Part shown: positions 45,101-56,900 of the stretch, one piece after another
Position numbering within the stretch: position 1 is the stretch's first letter
Layout of the letters: the number at the start of each line of letters is the position of its first letter
Notes under the pieces: generated by a model
Told to the model about the DNA's origin: nothing
Databases searched by the model: none
Seen by the model: the letters and a program-made list of their open reading frames with translations, nothing else
Translations under genes and position numbers: made by a program
DNA from: Ignelater luminosus
Taxonomy: Eukaryota; Arthropoda; Insecta; Coleoptera; Elateridae
DNA length: 64,000 nt
Reading direction: 5' to 3'
Assembly: GCA_011009095.1 (NCBI GenBank)
Contig: VTPC01090697.1
Location: forward strand, 207,845 to 271,844

Positions 45101-48100
45101 ACGCTGTCACTTCGTTCTCTAACTGCGATGACACGCGTTCAGGCTTTGCGCTGTGCCTTTATAAGGAACAGGAAGTTTAATCTTCTTCTTAACTCTCCTA
45201 CAGAGAAAACAAGACCATCTTTGTAAGGAGTCAAACTTCTTTCTGTCTTTCATTTAATATTTTTAGTTTGGAAGGTCGGGTTTCATCCTTTCGTCAAGTC
45301 ACCTGCGCTCATAGACAATCAGGCTTTACTCTTTACCAAATCACCTGTAATAATCCACAGATAGAGCTTTCCTGTCTGTTAGGGCACCTTCATACGAAAC
45401 CAAAATTTCTCTATTTTTTTAACCGTCTCGGGAAGGAAACCAACGGGGTTGCAAGGTCGAGCTCTGCCTTCCATTAAATCAGCTAGGGTGACACACAGTC
45501 GAGCTTCGCCATGTACAAGGTCGCTTTTTGTTAAGTATGTAGATGATCAAAATTTTCTTTCACCTCTTAAACCTTCTTAGGTGGGCCTTCTATTATGCGA
45601 CCAGTAGTGACCCGCCGTTAGGCTTCGCTCTTCACCGTGCCTGCTTTGCAAACAAGCTACATTCTCTTTTTTGATCTTTATAGGGGAAGATAACGTGGTT
45701 ACAGTATTGAGCTTTGTCTTTTATCAGGTCGCTTTCGGTGACATGCGATTTTTTAACCTTTTCAAAAAAAGACAATATGCTTACAGCGTCGGGCTTCGCT
45801 TTCTATTAAATCACATGCAGTTACCCACGTTTGGACTTCGCCCTTCCACCAAGACAGCTTTGCAACTAATCAAAGCTTTCTACGAATTTTTAACCTCCTT
45901 GGAGGAAGACAACATGCTTGCAACGTCAGGATTTTGTAATGTTATTTTAAAATTCGCACTAAATCCGCCCCTGTCTTTCAAGTTCGTTCAGGTATTTGTT
46001 TTCCTGACGCGTAATATTTAAATTATTTCATTCTATAAACGAATGTTTGTTACAATGTTATTCTAAAGAATTGATAACTTTCTGGTCTCGACTTCTGGGC
46101 TCCGGTAGACGTACCTTTTGCTATCTTCCAATATAAAATTCCTGTCTCCAGTCTCTATTGAGTCAGGTTTAAGCTGGTAAATCTACGAAGTGGAATTTTC
46201 CATTGGCGCATAAGACTTTCTGCATTTTTAACCTGTTAGGGCGTGCATCTGACTTTGCAACCCCACTCCAGTAAGTACACATTGCGTAACAGGAGACGCA
46301 GAAAGGATAGGCAGTACGGTAATAGCTGCGTACTCAAATCGACATACGGGGATAATTTCGGCGTCAGCCCTACAAATTCTAAATGGTTACAAACCGAATT
46401 CGATTTAAGCGGCTCTCTTAGCAAAAGAGAGATCAGACTCGAAAAGTTCTATTTCGTCGGGTCTTTGTCGTGTTATTTACGGAAGAAAGCCGGTTTGTTT
46501 ACCGAAAAGCGATGCTTTGGAGGATTTGTTATTGTGGGAAGCGTTTTCGCTTCAATTAAAGTTACGCTGGTCTTTTCAGGAAATAAAACTTGTAGAGGGT
46601 AGAAACGCAACAATTTTGGTCCCGTTGGTGCAACGTTAAAGGGTCTGTCGAGAACAGAAACTTCCCGCCCCGTAAAGCGTCAATCTGTGTGTTTTACATC
46701 TTGGAAGCTCCGTGATCCGAATGGACTAAGTAAACTTAAAGAGCGTTTGAGACTCAAAGTGGTTTTAGTTATTTTTAAAGTTTTTGTATAAACATTTGGA
46801 TTTTGTTCTTGTCTTTCTTGGTCAACGTTAATAAAAGTGATTGTTCTTTGAAATCTAAGTTTCTTTGAACATTGGTGGGGACCAGGCAAACGTGAATGAG
46901 CTGCTGTCGTTGAGAATCAGAGACCTGCACATATCACATGGAAGAAAGATTGCCGTTATAGTAAGAAAGACCTATTTTGTTTTGTTATTTGAGTTTTAAT
47001 GATTGTTTCATTTGATAAAAGACTCAGAGAACGTGGAATTTGTGAAATATTCCATACGAAAACCTTGCTTAGGCAAGATTAGTTTCGTATTTTCTCATTG
47101 GATTATAATATTTACGAGTAATATTTTTAACTAATTTGTAAGAGGAACGTTCCCAGGTAATTTTAGCTGGTGTTTGTTAAATTATTGCAACATAATTAAT
47201 AACTTCTGACTACTGTTTTTCTTTGTTATTAGATATAAAGTTTATTTGTTGCTATTTAAAAATTCATTGTCAAGTTTATCTTGTTTTAGCTGGTTTAATA
47301 TTTAGGTTTTGGCCTTTTATTTCATATTTTAAAATTTTAACGTAACAGAATCCTTTTTTTGTGTTTATTGTAATAACTTGTTTTTATTGTTATTTTCTCA
47401 TTATTTGTTTATCAACTTTGTTCTCCAGTTCATACCATTTATTGATATTCTTTCGTAGTGTTATTTTGTTATTTTTATATTCTTGTTTATGTGTGTTTAA
47501 CTCATTTTTTTAATTATTGTTTTAATAAATGTAAGAAAGGTCGATTATTTACATTTTGTTTTCTTTGTAAGTGGATCTCTGGTTCAGACTAAGCAGCGTT
47601 AATTTCGTTACTTTGTTCGTTTGGCTATTAAAAAGCAAGTTGGTGCTTAGTCTAAATTTCAATTAAAGGTCAGATACCTTTGTTGAAGAGAGAAGTAAAT
47701 ATTAAACTGGTATTTCTTTCTTGGATCTTTTTTTTTGAAAAAGAAGGAAGTCTTCAGAGGACTTTCTTGTCAAAATTAATTGAGACATCACGTGTTTATA
47801 CAGTTTTTTTTATTTCGTGTTGAGTCTCAATTGGAAACGTTGAAGCGAGTTTTAATAAAGCTTCCACGAGGTAAGTTACACACAGGGTGAGGTTTCGTAA
47901 GAGGCCTATATACAGGGTGTCGGATTCACGAGTAGTCGCGTGACCGACCATCAGTACCCTTCGATCTACGACTGCTGGCGCCTTCTTTTGTGAACATCTA
48001 TTAGTTTAATAAGAGTTTTGGAAGTCGGTGAGCTTCTCTCTGTGTGAGATTAGGTAAGTTCATTTGAGAATCCACCCCATCTGCGGCATGAGCTACGGGA

Positions 48101-48560
48101 TTTAACATCTACCATTGGTCTGGACGGGACTGCATACTTTTGAGCATCTTCCCGTTACAATTTGCTCTCCATTAAATCACTTGCAGTTACGTAAGTTTGG
48201 ACTTCGCCTCTCCATCAAGCTAGCTTTGCAAGTAATCAAAGCTTTCTACGAATTTCTAATCTTCTTGGAGGAAGACAACATGCTTGCAACGTATGGATTA
48301 GCTTTCTATTAAATCACTTGCAGTTACCCAAGTTTGCGCTTTGCCGTTCCACCAAGCCAGCTTGGCAAGTAATCAAGTTACCAGTTTTCTACGAGTTTTT
48401 AACCTTCTTAAAGGAAGACAACATGTCTACAGCGTCGGGTTTCGTTCTCCATTAAATTACTCGCCGTTACTCAGGTTTGGGCTTCGCCTTTCTATCAAGT
48501 CGGGTTTTTCCTTATAGGAGAGTTAGCAGACGCGGTTAATCCTTTGAAGTAGACTTTGAA
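45100..48560. repeat. Minisatellite of ~137-143 bp units, interrupted by a solo LTR
   Basis: Units are clear at 45780-45934 and 48160-48520. Each contains ATTAAATCAC followed by GCAGTTAC, then GACTTCGCC, TCAAAGCTTTCTACGA and TTGGAGGAAGACAACATG. Unit 48281-48423 is 143 bp; unit 45780-45916 is 137 bp. More diverged units with the same CTTCGC / TTAAATCA words extend left to about 45100. Solo LTR copy 2 (45935-48159) sits inside one unit and splits it. Not coding. Confidence 0.72.
45935..48159 (+). mobile_element. Solo LTR, family A, copy 2
   Basis: Begins TGTAATGTTATTTTAAAATT and ends CATCTTCCCGTTACA, flanked by ATTT on both sides (45931-45934 and 48160-48163). Length is 2225 bp. More diverged than copies 1 and 3, with the hairpin arm reduced to GACTTTCTT. 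It interrupts a minisatellite unit, which resumes directly after the LTR, confirming the insertion boundary. Confidence 0.88.
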
Positions 48561-50349
48561 CGGCTCCATTCTACAGAGGGATCATATTGAGATTTCTAAA
48601 AGACAGCAAGCATTTGTTTGAGATAGTCTTAACAAGGTGTCACCACAATTTCATGTTGTCTATCACATGAAAAGCACTTATCTAATTTTCTGAAGCTCAA
48701 AAGCTATAAGAATAAACTTAATCTAGTCCGGGCTGTAGATAAAAAAACTGCGGAATCCACATGTGGGGTCAACAGCGCCTAATCCTAATAAAGATAATTT
48801 TTAACCTTTTATAAAATTTATTCTTTTCAAATTTAAAATTTTTACTCTGTGTTGTATTTAAATTAACGAGAGCCTAGCGATAGATGATAATCTATTGCTT
48901 TCACTCGATCACTTATTTAAATTTTTGCTTAATACTACAATTTTATTACACTTAACTTAATAAACTTATAATTTAAATTTTAACTTATGATTTCAATGTT
49001 GTTTTTTAAATATAATTTTAATATTTCTTATCTGAATAATTAATAATCGTCGTTGATTCATTTAAATGTTTTGTAATGATTTTTGTGTTTTTTTTTATAA
49101 GAAAAGACACTGGCGCCTAGTATGGTTTTGATTTTTTAAAATTTTTTTCTTTTTTAAATATATATAATGTATTAACTAATTTCCTGTGTTTTATTGTATG
49201 TATAATTTACTATATTCGCTTAAGGAAGCCATAGAGGGCCTAGTTAACTAGAGTCAAAAATATAGGTAATGCAAGGTTACGTTACATCTTTGTTGCTTTC
49301 TCTTGTAAATATCATGTCACACAGTTTATATTTTTATAGGATTGGCAACACTAAGGTAGGCACTTCTGAAATGGATGTTTTGGTAGGGCAGACTTTCAAT
49401 AAATGTTATCAAATGTAAAAGTATTATTATTTTATTTATTTTATGGCCAATACAACACATAAATAAATAATTTATTGTTTCCATACTAACACTTCAGTTT
49501 ACTTATAATTAATAATATAAACTTAACATTTAATTTCTTATTACATTGTATGACTTTTGATAATCAAACTCAATTTCATATAAAATGAATAAATAATAAA
49601 CTATAGAAAGTTTTAGTTATAAATGTTATGGAAATGTTCACGTGTTGCGAATTGAGTTTGGCATAAAAACAGCTTGAGTAACGTGATTGTAGTCAACAGC
49701 TTAGGCGCTTAATAGTTTTTGACAATGAAGAAAGTTAAACTAAGCAAATTTCACCAACTCTTAAGTTTATTGCGGAAACTATTAGAATTTTTGTCGGAGT
49801 TATTTAGATAGAAATTCCTGTATTCACTGGGAAATGTTTTGCAGCTCTTTGGTACCAGTTATCTTGTCTGTGTTAGTTTCTGAATTATCTTATCACAAGA
49901 AGTTTTCTGCTGATTTAGAAAAGGTTTAAGTTTTCTGAATTTTGTTAGCAGTGAACAGATGTGTAAACATTGCTTTGTAAAACAGTCAAAGATTGTAAAT
50001 ATATGAAATGGTGAAAAATATAAGAAAAACACAAACAAAATGTAAATAAAAGTAAAAAGCGACCGCACGCTCGGGAGTTGCTACTAGTGACTAGTAACTA
50101 GTGTAAAGATATTAAAAAAATTGGTTGATGTCTCTTTCAAAGAAGGCGATTTTATTTATTCTTTTATTTTTATTATTATTAACTCCAGTTATAATTACAA
50201 TTTATCCAAATACAGAATAATAAGTAATTTGGGTGTCGTTGAGTGATGTGTAGAAGCTTTTTCCACCAAAGAAGCTTCTTAAGCTATTTAGCAACCGTTA
50301 AGTTACTAATCTATTACGGGTATTTAGAAACTAATGCTACAAATAATAA
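48561..50349. other. AT-rich spacer, no gene seen
   Basis: From 48561 to about 48790 there is unassigned mixed sequence; from about 48800 to 50349 it is very AT-rich with no protein similarity. A short self-complementary stretch ACTAGTGACTAGTAACTAGT lies at 50083-50102. Confidence 0.45.
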
Positions 50350-52205
50350 CAAAATAAAATTATAAAACTTCATCTCTGCCGTCGAACAACTTCTTAACAA
50401 GTTTATTGGGATGTGCACTCATACGATTGCTGTATTTGGCACTGTAGCTTGTTATCACTTCTTTGACTGAAGGCTCCGGGAGATCTCTTTCTTTTAGGGA
50501 GGATGTAATATACCACAGGGAGTTAAGTTTGGACCGTAGCACTTTGTTCTGGAAACGTTAGAGAATTGAAATATTGGAGATGTCAGCAGTTTCCCATAGC
50601 TGAATGCTGTAGGGCCAGATTGGCTTGAGGATCGACAAGCAGTTTGTTGTCCAAAGTTAGTTCAGAGTTTCGATCAATCAATTAATAAATTTGCCTACAT
50701 TTTATATCAAGTTGTTTTCTTTAACAACGATATGCTTTTTCTAGGTTGGGCGTCTGTCGAGATAGATGCCTAAGTATTTCGTGTCGTTTGCCTTATTTGG
50801 TTGTATACTATAAAGTGTAACTGGTGAGCATTTATCGCGCCTCACTGTAAAGGTTACAAGTATTAACTTGGTTTCATTTATTTTAAATCGCCAGGTTTCT
50901 ATTTTATTTAGGCTGACTTGTAGATTTTCTTTGCTTTTCTGAAATTAGAATGCATAGCCAGGATTGCGGTACCTCCTGCAAAAATAGCGACTTCTGTATT
51001 GTTAGTGAATGGAAGATCTGCGATGTAGAGCAGATAGAGAACGGGTCCCAGAATGCTCCAAACCTTATCAAAGGCTTGCCGGACACTCAAAAAGGTTGCC
51101 AAGATGTAGGGTAAATATTCCTCCCAGCGCGTAGGTGGTTCTTTTGACAATTCTGTGTACCTGCTCAGTAGTACTATGCTTCGTCCTGAAGCCGAATCGC
51201 TGGTCTGGGACAATTTCGTTATTATCTAACATTGGAGTCAGCTTTTTTAGTAGGCGTTTTTCAAAAACCTTTGATAGAATTGGTATTGGTCTATATGATT
51301 TTATTTTTCCTGTTTTTCCCCAGGTCTTGGTATCAGAATAATTTGTAAAATTTTCCAGTCTGGGATAGTAGCCAGTTCTAAGAACTGCGTTGAAGATTTG
51401 CTGTAGAAGTTTAAATTTTTTAACTGTGCATTTTTGCAAGACCTTACCGGTTATGAGATCGTACCCTGGGGCTATTTTTAGCTTTATATTCTTTATTTGA
51501 AGTGAATCTTTTAGGTAACCATGAATCCCGTTATAATTAGTATTGGGGTCTTTTTACTAAGTGATCTGCAAACGCTATTGCCTTTTGTACGTTGTTTGTA
51601 GTACATTTATCGTGCATATCACTCATAGAAAGACAATATTGTTGTGGTTGTTTTAATTTTCTCGTAAACCTGTGTCTTCAAAGACCGTAAGAGAACCTAG
51701 GTAGTCTTGGATACCTTTATTTGTAATATCTCTTAATAACTTTGTCAGACCTCTGATAGCTCTGTTCAATTTAGTTTTGTCACTTTCGCTTCTCCATGTT
51801 TGTCATTTTTTGCGCAACTGCTTTTTCTCTGCTATTTTTTGTTTAACTGCAAGAGGAAGATTTGTGTTACAATAGATGGGGTTGCTACCCCCGCCGATTT
51901 CCGTATAGATAATGTGAGTCTTTCTGTTGCTAGGTTTATTTCTCGGAATGTTTTAAGCGGAACTTGTAGAGTATTCTCTAAATTGTTCCCAATTAGATCT
52001 ACGATTATAATATAAAGTCGATTGTTTCATGTTTTCAGTGATCTCACTGAACAGTGAGGCGATGACTGGCGAATGATCGTAGGATATGTCTAGGGAAGAT
52101 TCCATCTAGAAGTAATCTTTACTAATCCCTTATATGATTCAAAAATCTAATAGATCGGGAAGGTTTTTTGCATCGCTGGGTCAATAGATGGGTTGTCCAG
52201 TACTA
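50350..52205 (-). mobile_element. Jockey LINE, 5'-truncated and decayed
   Basis: On the - strand from right: 52200-52030 the end of a Jockey endonuclease (LPDLLDF, SYDHSPVIASLFSE); 51439-51068 RT (FNAVLRTGYYPRLENF, SYRPIPILSKVFEKRLLKKL, and FGFRTKHSTTEQVHRIVKRT); 51060-50908 the palm region, where the catalytic box reads FAGGTAILA, both Asp replaced by Gly; and 50542-50360 the C-terminal tail (RDLPEPSVKEVITSYSAKYS). It is truncated within the endonuclease at about 52205. Inactive. Confidence 0.84.
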
Positions 52206-52256
52206 AGGTATGTTAAATTAAAAAAAAATATAAATACTAACACAAATCTGAACAAA

Positions 52257-52854
52257 CTAATTTGCTAAGAACGGAATACCTGCTAAATATGCCCAAACTC
52301 TTTGCTGGTCACACTTATCTACTACAACGGAAGAATTCGAGTTGATTATCACGCCAATATCTTGAAGTACACTCGTTGCGATTGCAGCTGTTGCACAATC
52401 AGATACTCCGTATCGGTCACTAATTAATGCCGTTGATTTTAACTGGATTCTCATCTGGCATTGTGGTGGTTTTCTGAGGACTTTTAGGCACACAAATTGA
52501 AGGTTTTCTTGTAGGTGCAGTACACAACAGTAGGGCATTTGTACACTGTAACATCGAACAGCAAGATAGATGTATTTTTGAAGTCGTCAATCTTCTCTTT
52601 TAATAGATGCTCTATTCGGAAGCAGTAAGGATAAACGCTTTTCCAAACAAACATTTTATATTGCGTGCTACTATTCCTTTTGAGAAACTAACACTCTTGC
52701 TAAATTTTAGAGACAGATTACATCTTTCTTGAAAACAGCAGCAAATGACATCCTTAAGTGTAGGAAGCTTATTTGAAACAAAGCCTCTAGGATTACCGAA
52801 TATGGAACACTCAAATACCTGCCTTGTAATGATCTTCTTTGGTGTTGCCATCAT
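52257..52854 (-). pseudogene. Fragments of a transposon-associated protein of unknown function
   Basis: Two - strand frames. 52854-52612 reads MMATPKKIITRQVFECSIFG, then NKLPTLKDVICCCFQE; 52538-52257 includes STALISDRYGVSDCATAAIA, then SVLQDIGVI. The second resembles a segment (ISDRYGVSDRATAAIA-like) that I recall from multi-copy uncharacterised arthropod proteins, which suggests a mobile or domesticated element, but I cannot name the family. The two pieces are probably the N-terminal and middle parts of one broken gene. Role unknown. Confidence 0.4.
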
Positions 52855-53589
52855 AACACCAATGCTGCAATAAGAATCACAACAACTTTTGCATCAACAA
52901 AAGATAATATCAACAGATCAACACTAGACGTAGTCGAAAACAAGCAACAGCGGGAGGCAAACTGATAATAAAAATAAAAAAGTGACGGAAGCTTGGGTGC
53001 CACGTTCCAATCACCAATCAGAGTAAGAGATGGTTTTCAACGCGGGGACTCAGTCAAATGCATGTCTCGCGCGCTTCTTGCTCCCACCCACGCAAGACAC
53101 TTTGTTTGGTTGCTATTATTGTGCCATCCACTTATTACTCATTTATATATTAAGCAGGAAAGATTCATTTGTATTTGTATCATTCTAAATCTATGTGCTG
53201 CTATAAGAAAATATGTAGTAAAAAGTAGGTAACTCTGGAGTGAGCAGAAATATGCCGTAATTTAAGCAGGATGGAGGGTAATAAGGTGGAAGTCGGTTCA
53301 ACTACATCTTCCTGTGCTATGACGATTGTAATATCAGGGTTAAATTATTCTCTTTGTTTTATTTATTTGAACGACCTCATTGTTTAAAGAAACAGTTTTG
53401 AAAACCATAACCAAAATCTGAACACATGATTTTAACAGGTGACATCCTCAAACTCCCGACTTAGCTGCAATTGTAACACGCACAGGTGTACCTTTCTATT
53501 AGTTTGAGGATTGTTAGAGAGCGTTCGATTTTTTTAGGAGTTTATTATTAAGTACACAAGTCTTGTAGTATTCCGACTTTTTCCCCAGG
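52855..53589. other. Unassigned, no gene seen
   Basis: Mixed AT-rich sequence without readable protein or recognised repeat. Confidence 0.4.
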
Positions 53590-53790
53590 ACATCAGTCTA
53601 TCTTACCTAGAGACGCATCCAGAACTGCATTAGACGCGGTGCTATCTAATGCAGATAACCAGCAAGTAGCGTACGCTGACCGAAACCTAAATAAATTTAA
53701 AAATGGCCACTGCACCATCAAGAAAGAACTGTTAGGGAATTGCATGTGCAATTAAACTCTGCCTGTATTTATATGACCGTGCATCTACTA
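53590..53790 (+). mobile_element. Ty3/gypsy RNase H scrap
   Basis: The + strand encodes DASRTALDAVLSNADNQQVA, then YADRNLNKFKNGHCTIKKEL, matching the gypsy RNase H block ('tDASg.algAvLsq....vaYaSRtLnkaE.nYsTiEKElLa'). About 60 residues only; no neighbouring pol domains were found. Confidence 0.65.
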
Positions 53791-54444
53791 TTCTGTATTA
53801 GTTTATTGTTTATTATTAACGAAGTTTCGATTGATTCTTGAAGAATATAATTCTCGCATTGCATGAAGAAAATTTACCTCAAATTTCTGAATGTTCGGAG
53901 AAAACAAAAAACGACATTTTTCTGTCGCCCTTGAGAACCATCTTGAAACATCTCAGAATACCTGTCTCGTTATTTTTAGTCTACAATCACCAGAAAAATT
54001 TTTATTGGAATCAAAGAAAGAACAATCGCGACCTCCCCTTGTTAATTGAAGCGCTGCAATGGAATACCCTGTGTAGTAAGTACGTGTAAGCATTTTGTTT
54101 AGTGTTTCTATTACTATAGTAGAAGGATTACTCAAATAAATTTGACTAAAAGGTGGAAGTAAAATTAAAAGTTTGTTATTGTGCGAAAACTAGCTGAAGG
54201 TTCTCATATTTCAGTTTCGCTGTTTCATGTGGCGTACAAAGTAGATTACAGTAATGAAATGTGGTTAATAAGTTCCATTTAGTTATTATCAAGGAATTGA
54301 TATTCATTTACTAACTGTCATATTGGTGTTTATTTGTATTTTTTGTCGACGTTTATTATTTTTAGTTATGTAATAGTGTTGCAGCATAATTTACTTTTTC
54401 ATTTTACAAAGTGAACAACGGGCAGAAAACATTAATCGAAAACG
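53791..54444 (+). promoter_or_regulatory. Upstream region of the 54445 receptor exon
   Basis: AT-rich. A short open frame at 53838-54089 is unrecognised. The last ~240 bp resemble the upstream region of the 41181 exon and probably hold the promoter; no defined site is claimed. Confidence 0.35.
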
Positions 54445-55443
54445 ATGAAAATGAAATTTAAAACAATTAAAGACGCCATCTCCAGTGGTTGCATTGCTTG
54501 TGTATTACGCCCTTTATTATTTATTACGTCCGTATTTGGTCCATACTTCATATGTGCTTATTGTCCACATTCAAGGCATCCAAGTCCCACGGTAAAATTT
54601 GTAAAATCAGAAAAACAACCAGCAGTTTCATCTTTAATGGTTTTTCTATTGATGGCTGTCATGGTGTCAAATATTCTTAATATATTAACATTAAATAATG
54701 TCAACGAGATTATGATCGCTGCTATGGAAGTGATACGGTCTGCAGGTTCACTTATAATTTATTTTTCTAGCAGAGTAAACTATGATCTTAAATTAACGGG
54801 ATTTAATGGACTTGCAGCAATAATCGAGACCAACAGATTAGACACCCTTTTTGATAATGAAACGGCAAAAGCTTATATTAAAAAATCTTATTTAATGACT
54901 ATTTTATGTTTTTTATCAGGGGCCTTGCATTCGACATACACATTGAATCAAAAGTTTCATACATACTTAATAGTAATAATTCTAAGAATTTTTGTTTTCG
55001 CTGTAGATATGTTACTTCAGTCAATATTATTATTACACCTTTTGGAAATTTCTATATACCAGCTTATGTTTAAAAGATGTCTTGAAAACTTAAAAAGCTT
55101 ATTACTGTCAGAAAATGAAAATATTAATGAGAATGTAAACTCTGTTGGGTCGGAGATAAGGCAAGTACTTCCAATAAGATATTCAAAAGAAGATGGTTTC
55201 AGTAGAATAAATAATATGTATATGAGTTTACTATGGAATTATCGATGTTCAATGGCGTTTCTACAGCCTACAATGTTATTTACTTGGATAATGACGGTAG
55301 CTTTAATGATTTGCCAATTCTATGTGCTTCTGCTTGTGTACGATGGCGAAATCAAAGGAGATGCATTCTTGGCGATTAGAACTTACCTAGGTGTTCTTTC
55401 AGTTATTGTTAGTGTAATTGCAATGGAAAGGGTTTCTAACACG
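54445..55443 (+). CDS. Gustatory receptor first exon (gene/isoform 6)
   Basis: An intact exon of 333 codons from ATG 54445 (MKMKFKTIKDAIS) to ACG before GTAAGTTACT at 55444, phase 0. It has the same architecture as the 41181 exon: CIACVLRPLLFITSVFGPYF, CPHSRHPSPTVKFVK, NGLAAIIETNRLDTLFDNE, YQLMFKRCLENLKSLLLSEN, MSLLWNYRCSMAFLQPTMLF and LLLVYDGEIKGDAFLAIRTY. Six hydrophobic segments. The C-terminal exons (69, 90 and about 80 bp in the sister genes) are not visible in the remaining 8.5 kb, which is filled by a gypsy element and an LTR, so they should lie to the right of the window. The frame is clean, which suggests an expressed receptor. Confidence 0.88.
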
Positions 55444-56438
55444 GTAAGTTACTTAAAGATTGGTTAACTCTGCGTTTATTTATTTTGTCAATTCAATTCA
55501 GTGTCTGACGGATTAAATACAATCACTAGCAATAAAATAAAATTTTACTTGAATAACATATAAGAGGTCTTTAGAACTAATTGAAAAAGTAGATTGATTT
55601 TGCATTTCCTTGCATGAATCGCAGTTAGAAAACTTTGCGTAAAACTAAATGTTTACAATTCTTGTTACCTGTTCAGCTAGCTCTAAGTCGGCGGCTTTTG
55701 GGCATAAAAAAGGGAGAGAGCTGTGAATTAAAACCTTTAGATACAATTATGATTATGCCAAATCTATCTAACTGAAGATCAATACATACATATTGTAGTA
55801 GATTTCGGTAAAATCTTTTTTTAGCTAACTATTATCTTCCTTGAAATTTCATTTAATAACTTAAAGCTCTCCTAACTTACTGCACATTATATTAGAATAT
55901 TAGACAATAACTATAAATATTAAATCTTTGTAAAGGCAGGATGTCGTGGTTTTTCAAATAGAAATCACAAGTTAATTAAAGAAAATTTTTATTTTCTTTT
56001 AGCTTGATAATAATTAATTAAACAATAGTAATTTTAATAAACTAAATAACAAGATAATGTAGTAATTTATTCCTCTACTTTATTGATTGCCTTTTCGTGT
56101 CATAGTCCGATGACATCTTGTAAATAATTCAGTTCATTATGTGATAGCAATACGACTATTTCAGTAATTGATTGATTGGTTGATTTATTTATTTATTCTT
56201 TTGCCAATGGCGTTGGATACATTAATTAGTAATACAACATAGTAATAACTGTGTAAATACTTAATAACTTATTTTAACAGTTTTGAATTATTTAAAGAAA
56301 TAATAATAATAATAAAAAGAACTAATATAGCATTACAATTTTGTTCTACTAATTCATCAATATCGCATATCCCGTATTATATTTTATGGACGTACTTTTT
56401 CCTGCAATTCTACTTGGCATTGATTGTAAAATTGAATT
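55444..56438 (+). other. Intron-like AT-rich sequence after the 54445 exon
   Basis: The first ~50 bp after the donor are similar to the start of the intron after the 41181 exon (shared GCGTTTATTTATTT). The rest is AT-rich with no coding signal and no receptor exon 2-4. Confidence 0.5.
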
Positions 56439-56680
56439 TGTAGGATTTCTTATTTCCCATTCTTAAAAGAAGATAAATTTTATTGTGTGGATTCTACCGT
56501 TGTTTCTTCATTCGAAGACTCTTTCATTTATTCAATGAAAAGAAGCACAACACATTTCTTTGTTTTAGTATTTAATAAACGTAATCAAACATATCACAAC
56601 CTAGAACTCAAAAGAAAAGAACATAAAAGTAAAATGAACAAATTTTATTATAACAATGAAAACTAAATGAATTGAGAGGA
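56439..56680 (-). repeat. Left LTR (3' LTR) of the - strand gypsy
   Basis: Matches 62751-62960 in the same orientation. It has about 33 extra bases around 56573-56605 relative to the right copy. The inner boundary is uncertain because similarity fades after about 56670; the purine tract on the - strand suggests the true LTR edge could be nearer 56770. Confidence 0.75.
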
Positions 56681-56900
56681 TCATTGCGAGAGGCAATCTG
56701 GTAGGAGACTGGTGATATCTTCTTCAATCTGCAGTAGAGGCCATCTCTAGGAAAGAACTCAGCTGTAGTCCCCTTGTCCCCTCCTTTCGAAGACCTTATT
56801 GCTTCTCATTTATATTTTGAACTAGCTTTAGTGTCTTTGGTATCGATAGTAAGTATGGGGTTATTTCTGGAATACAATTCTTACTCTAGACTATTTCGGT

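Noticed and set aside
42723-48159. LTR copies 1 and 2 as the two ends of one retrotransposon
   Set aside because: Each has its own perfect 4-bp target duplication (TAGT and ATTT), and the sequence between is minisatellite with no pol, so they are independent solo LTRs.
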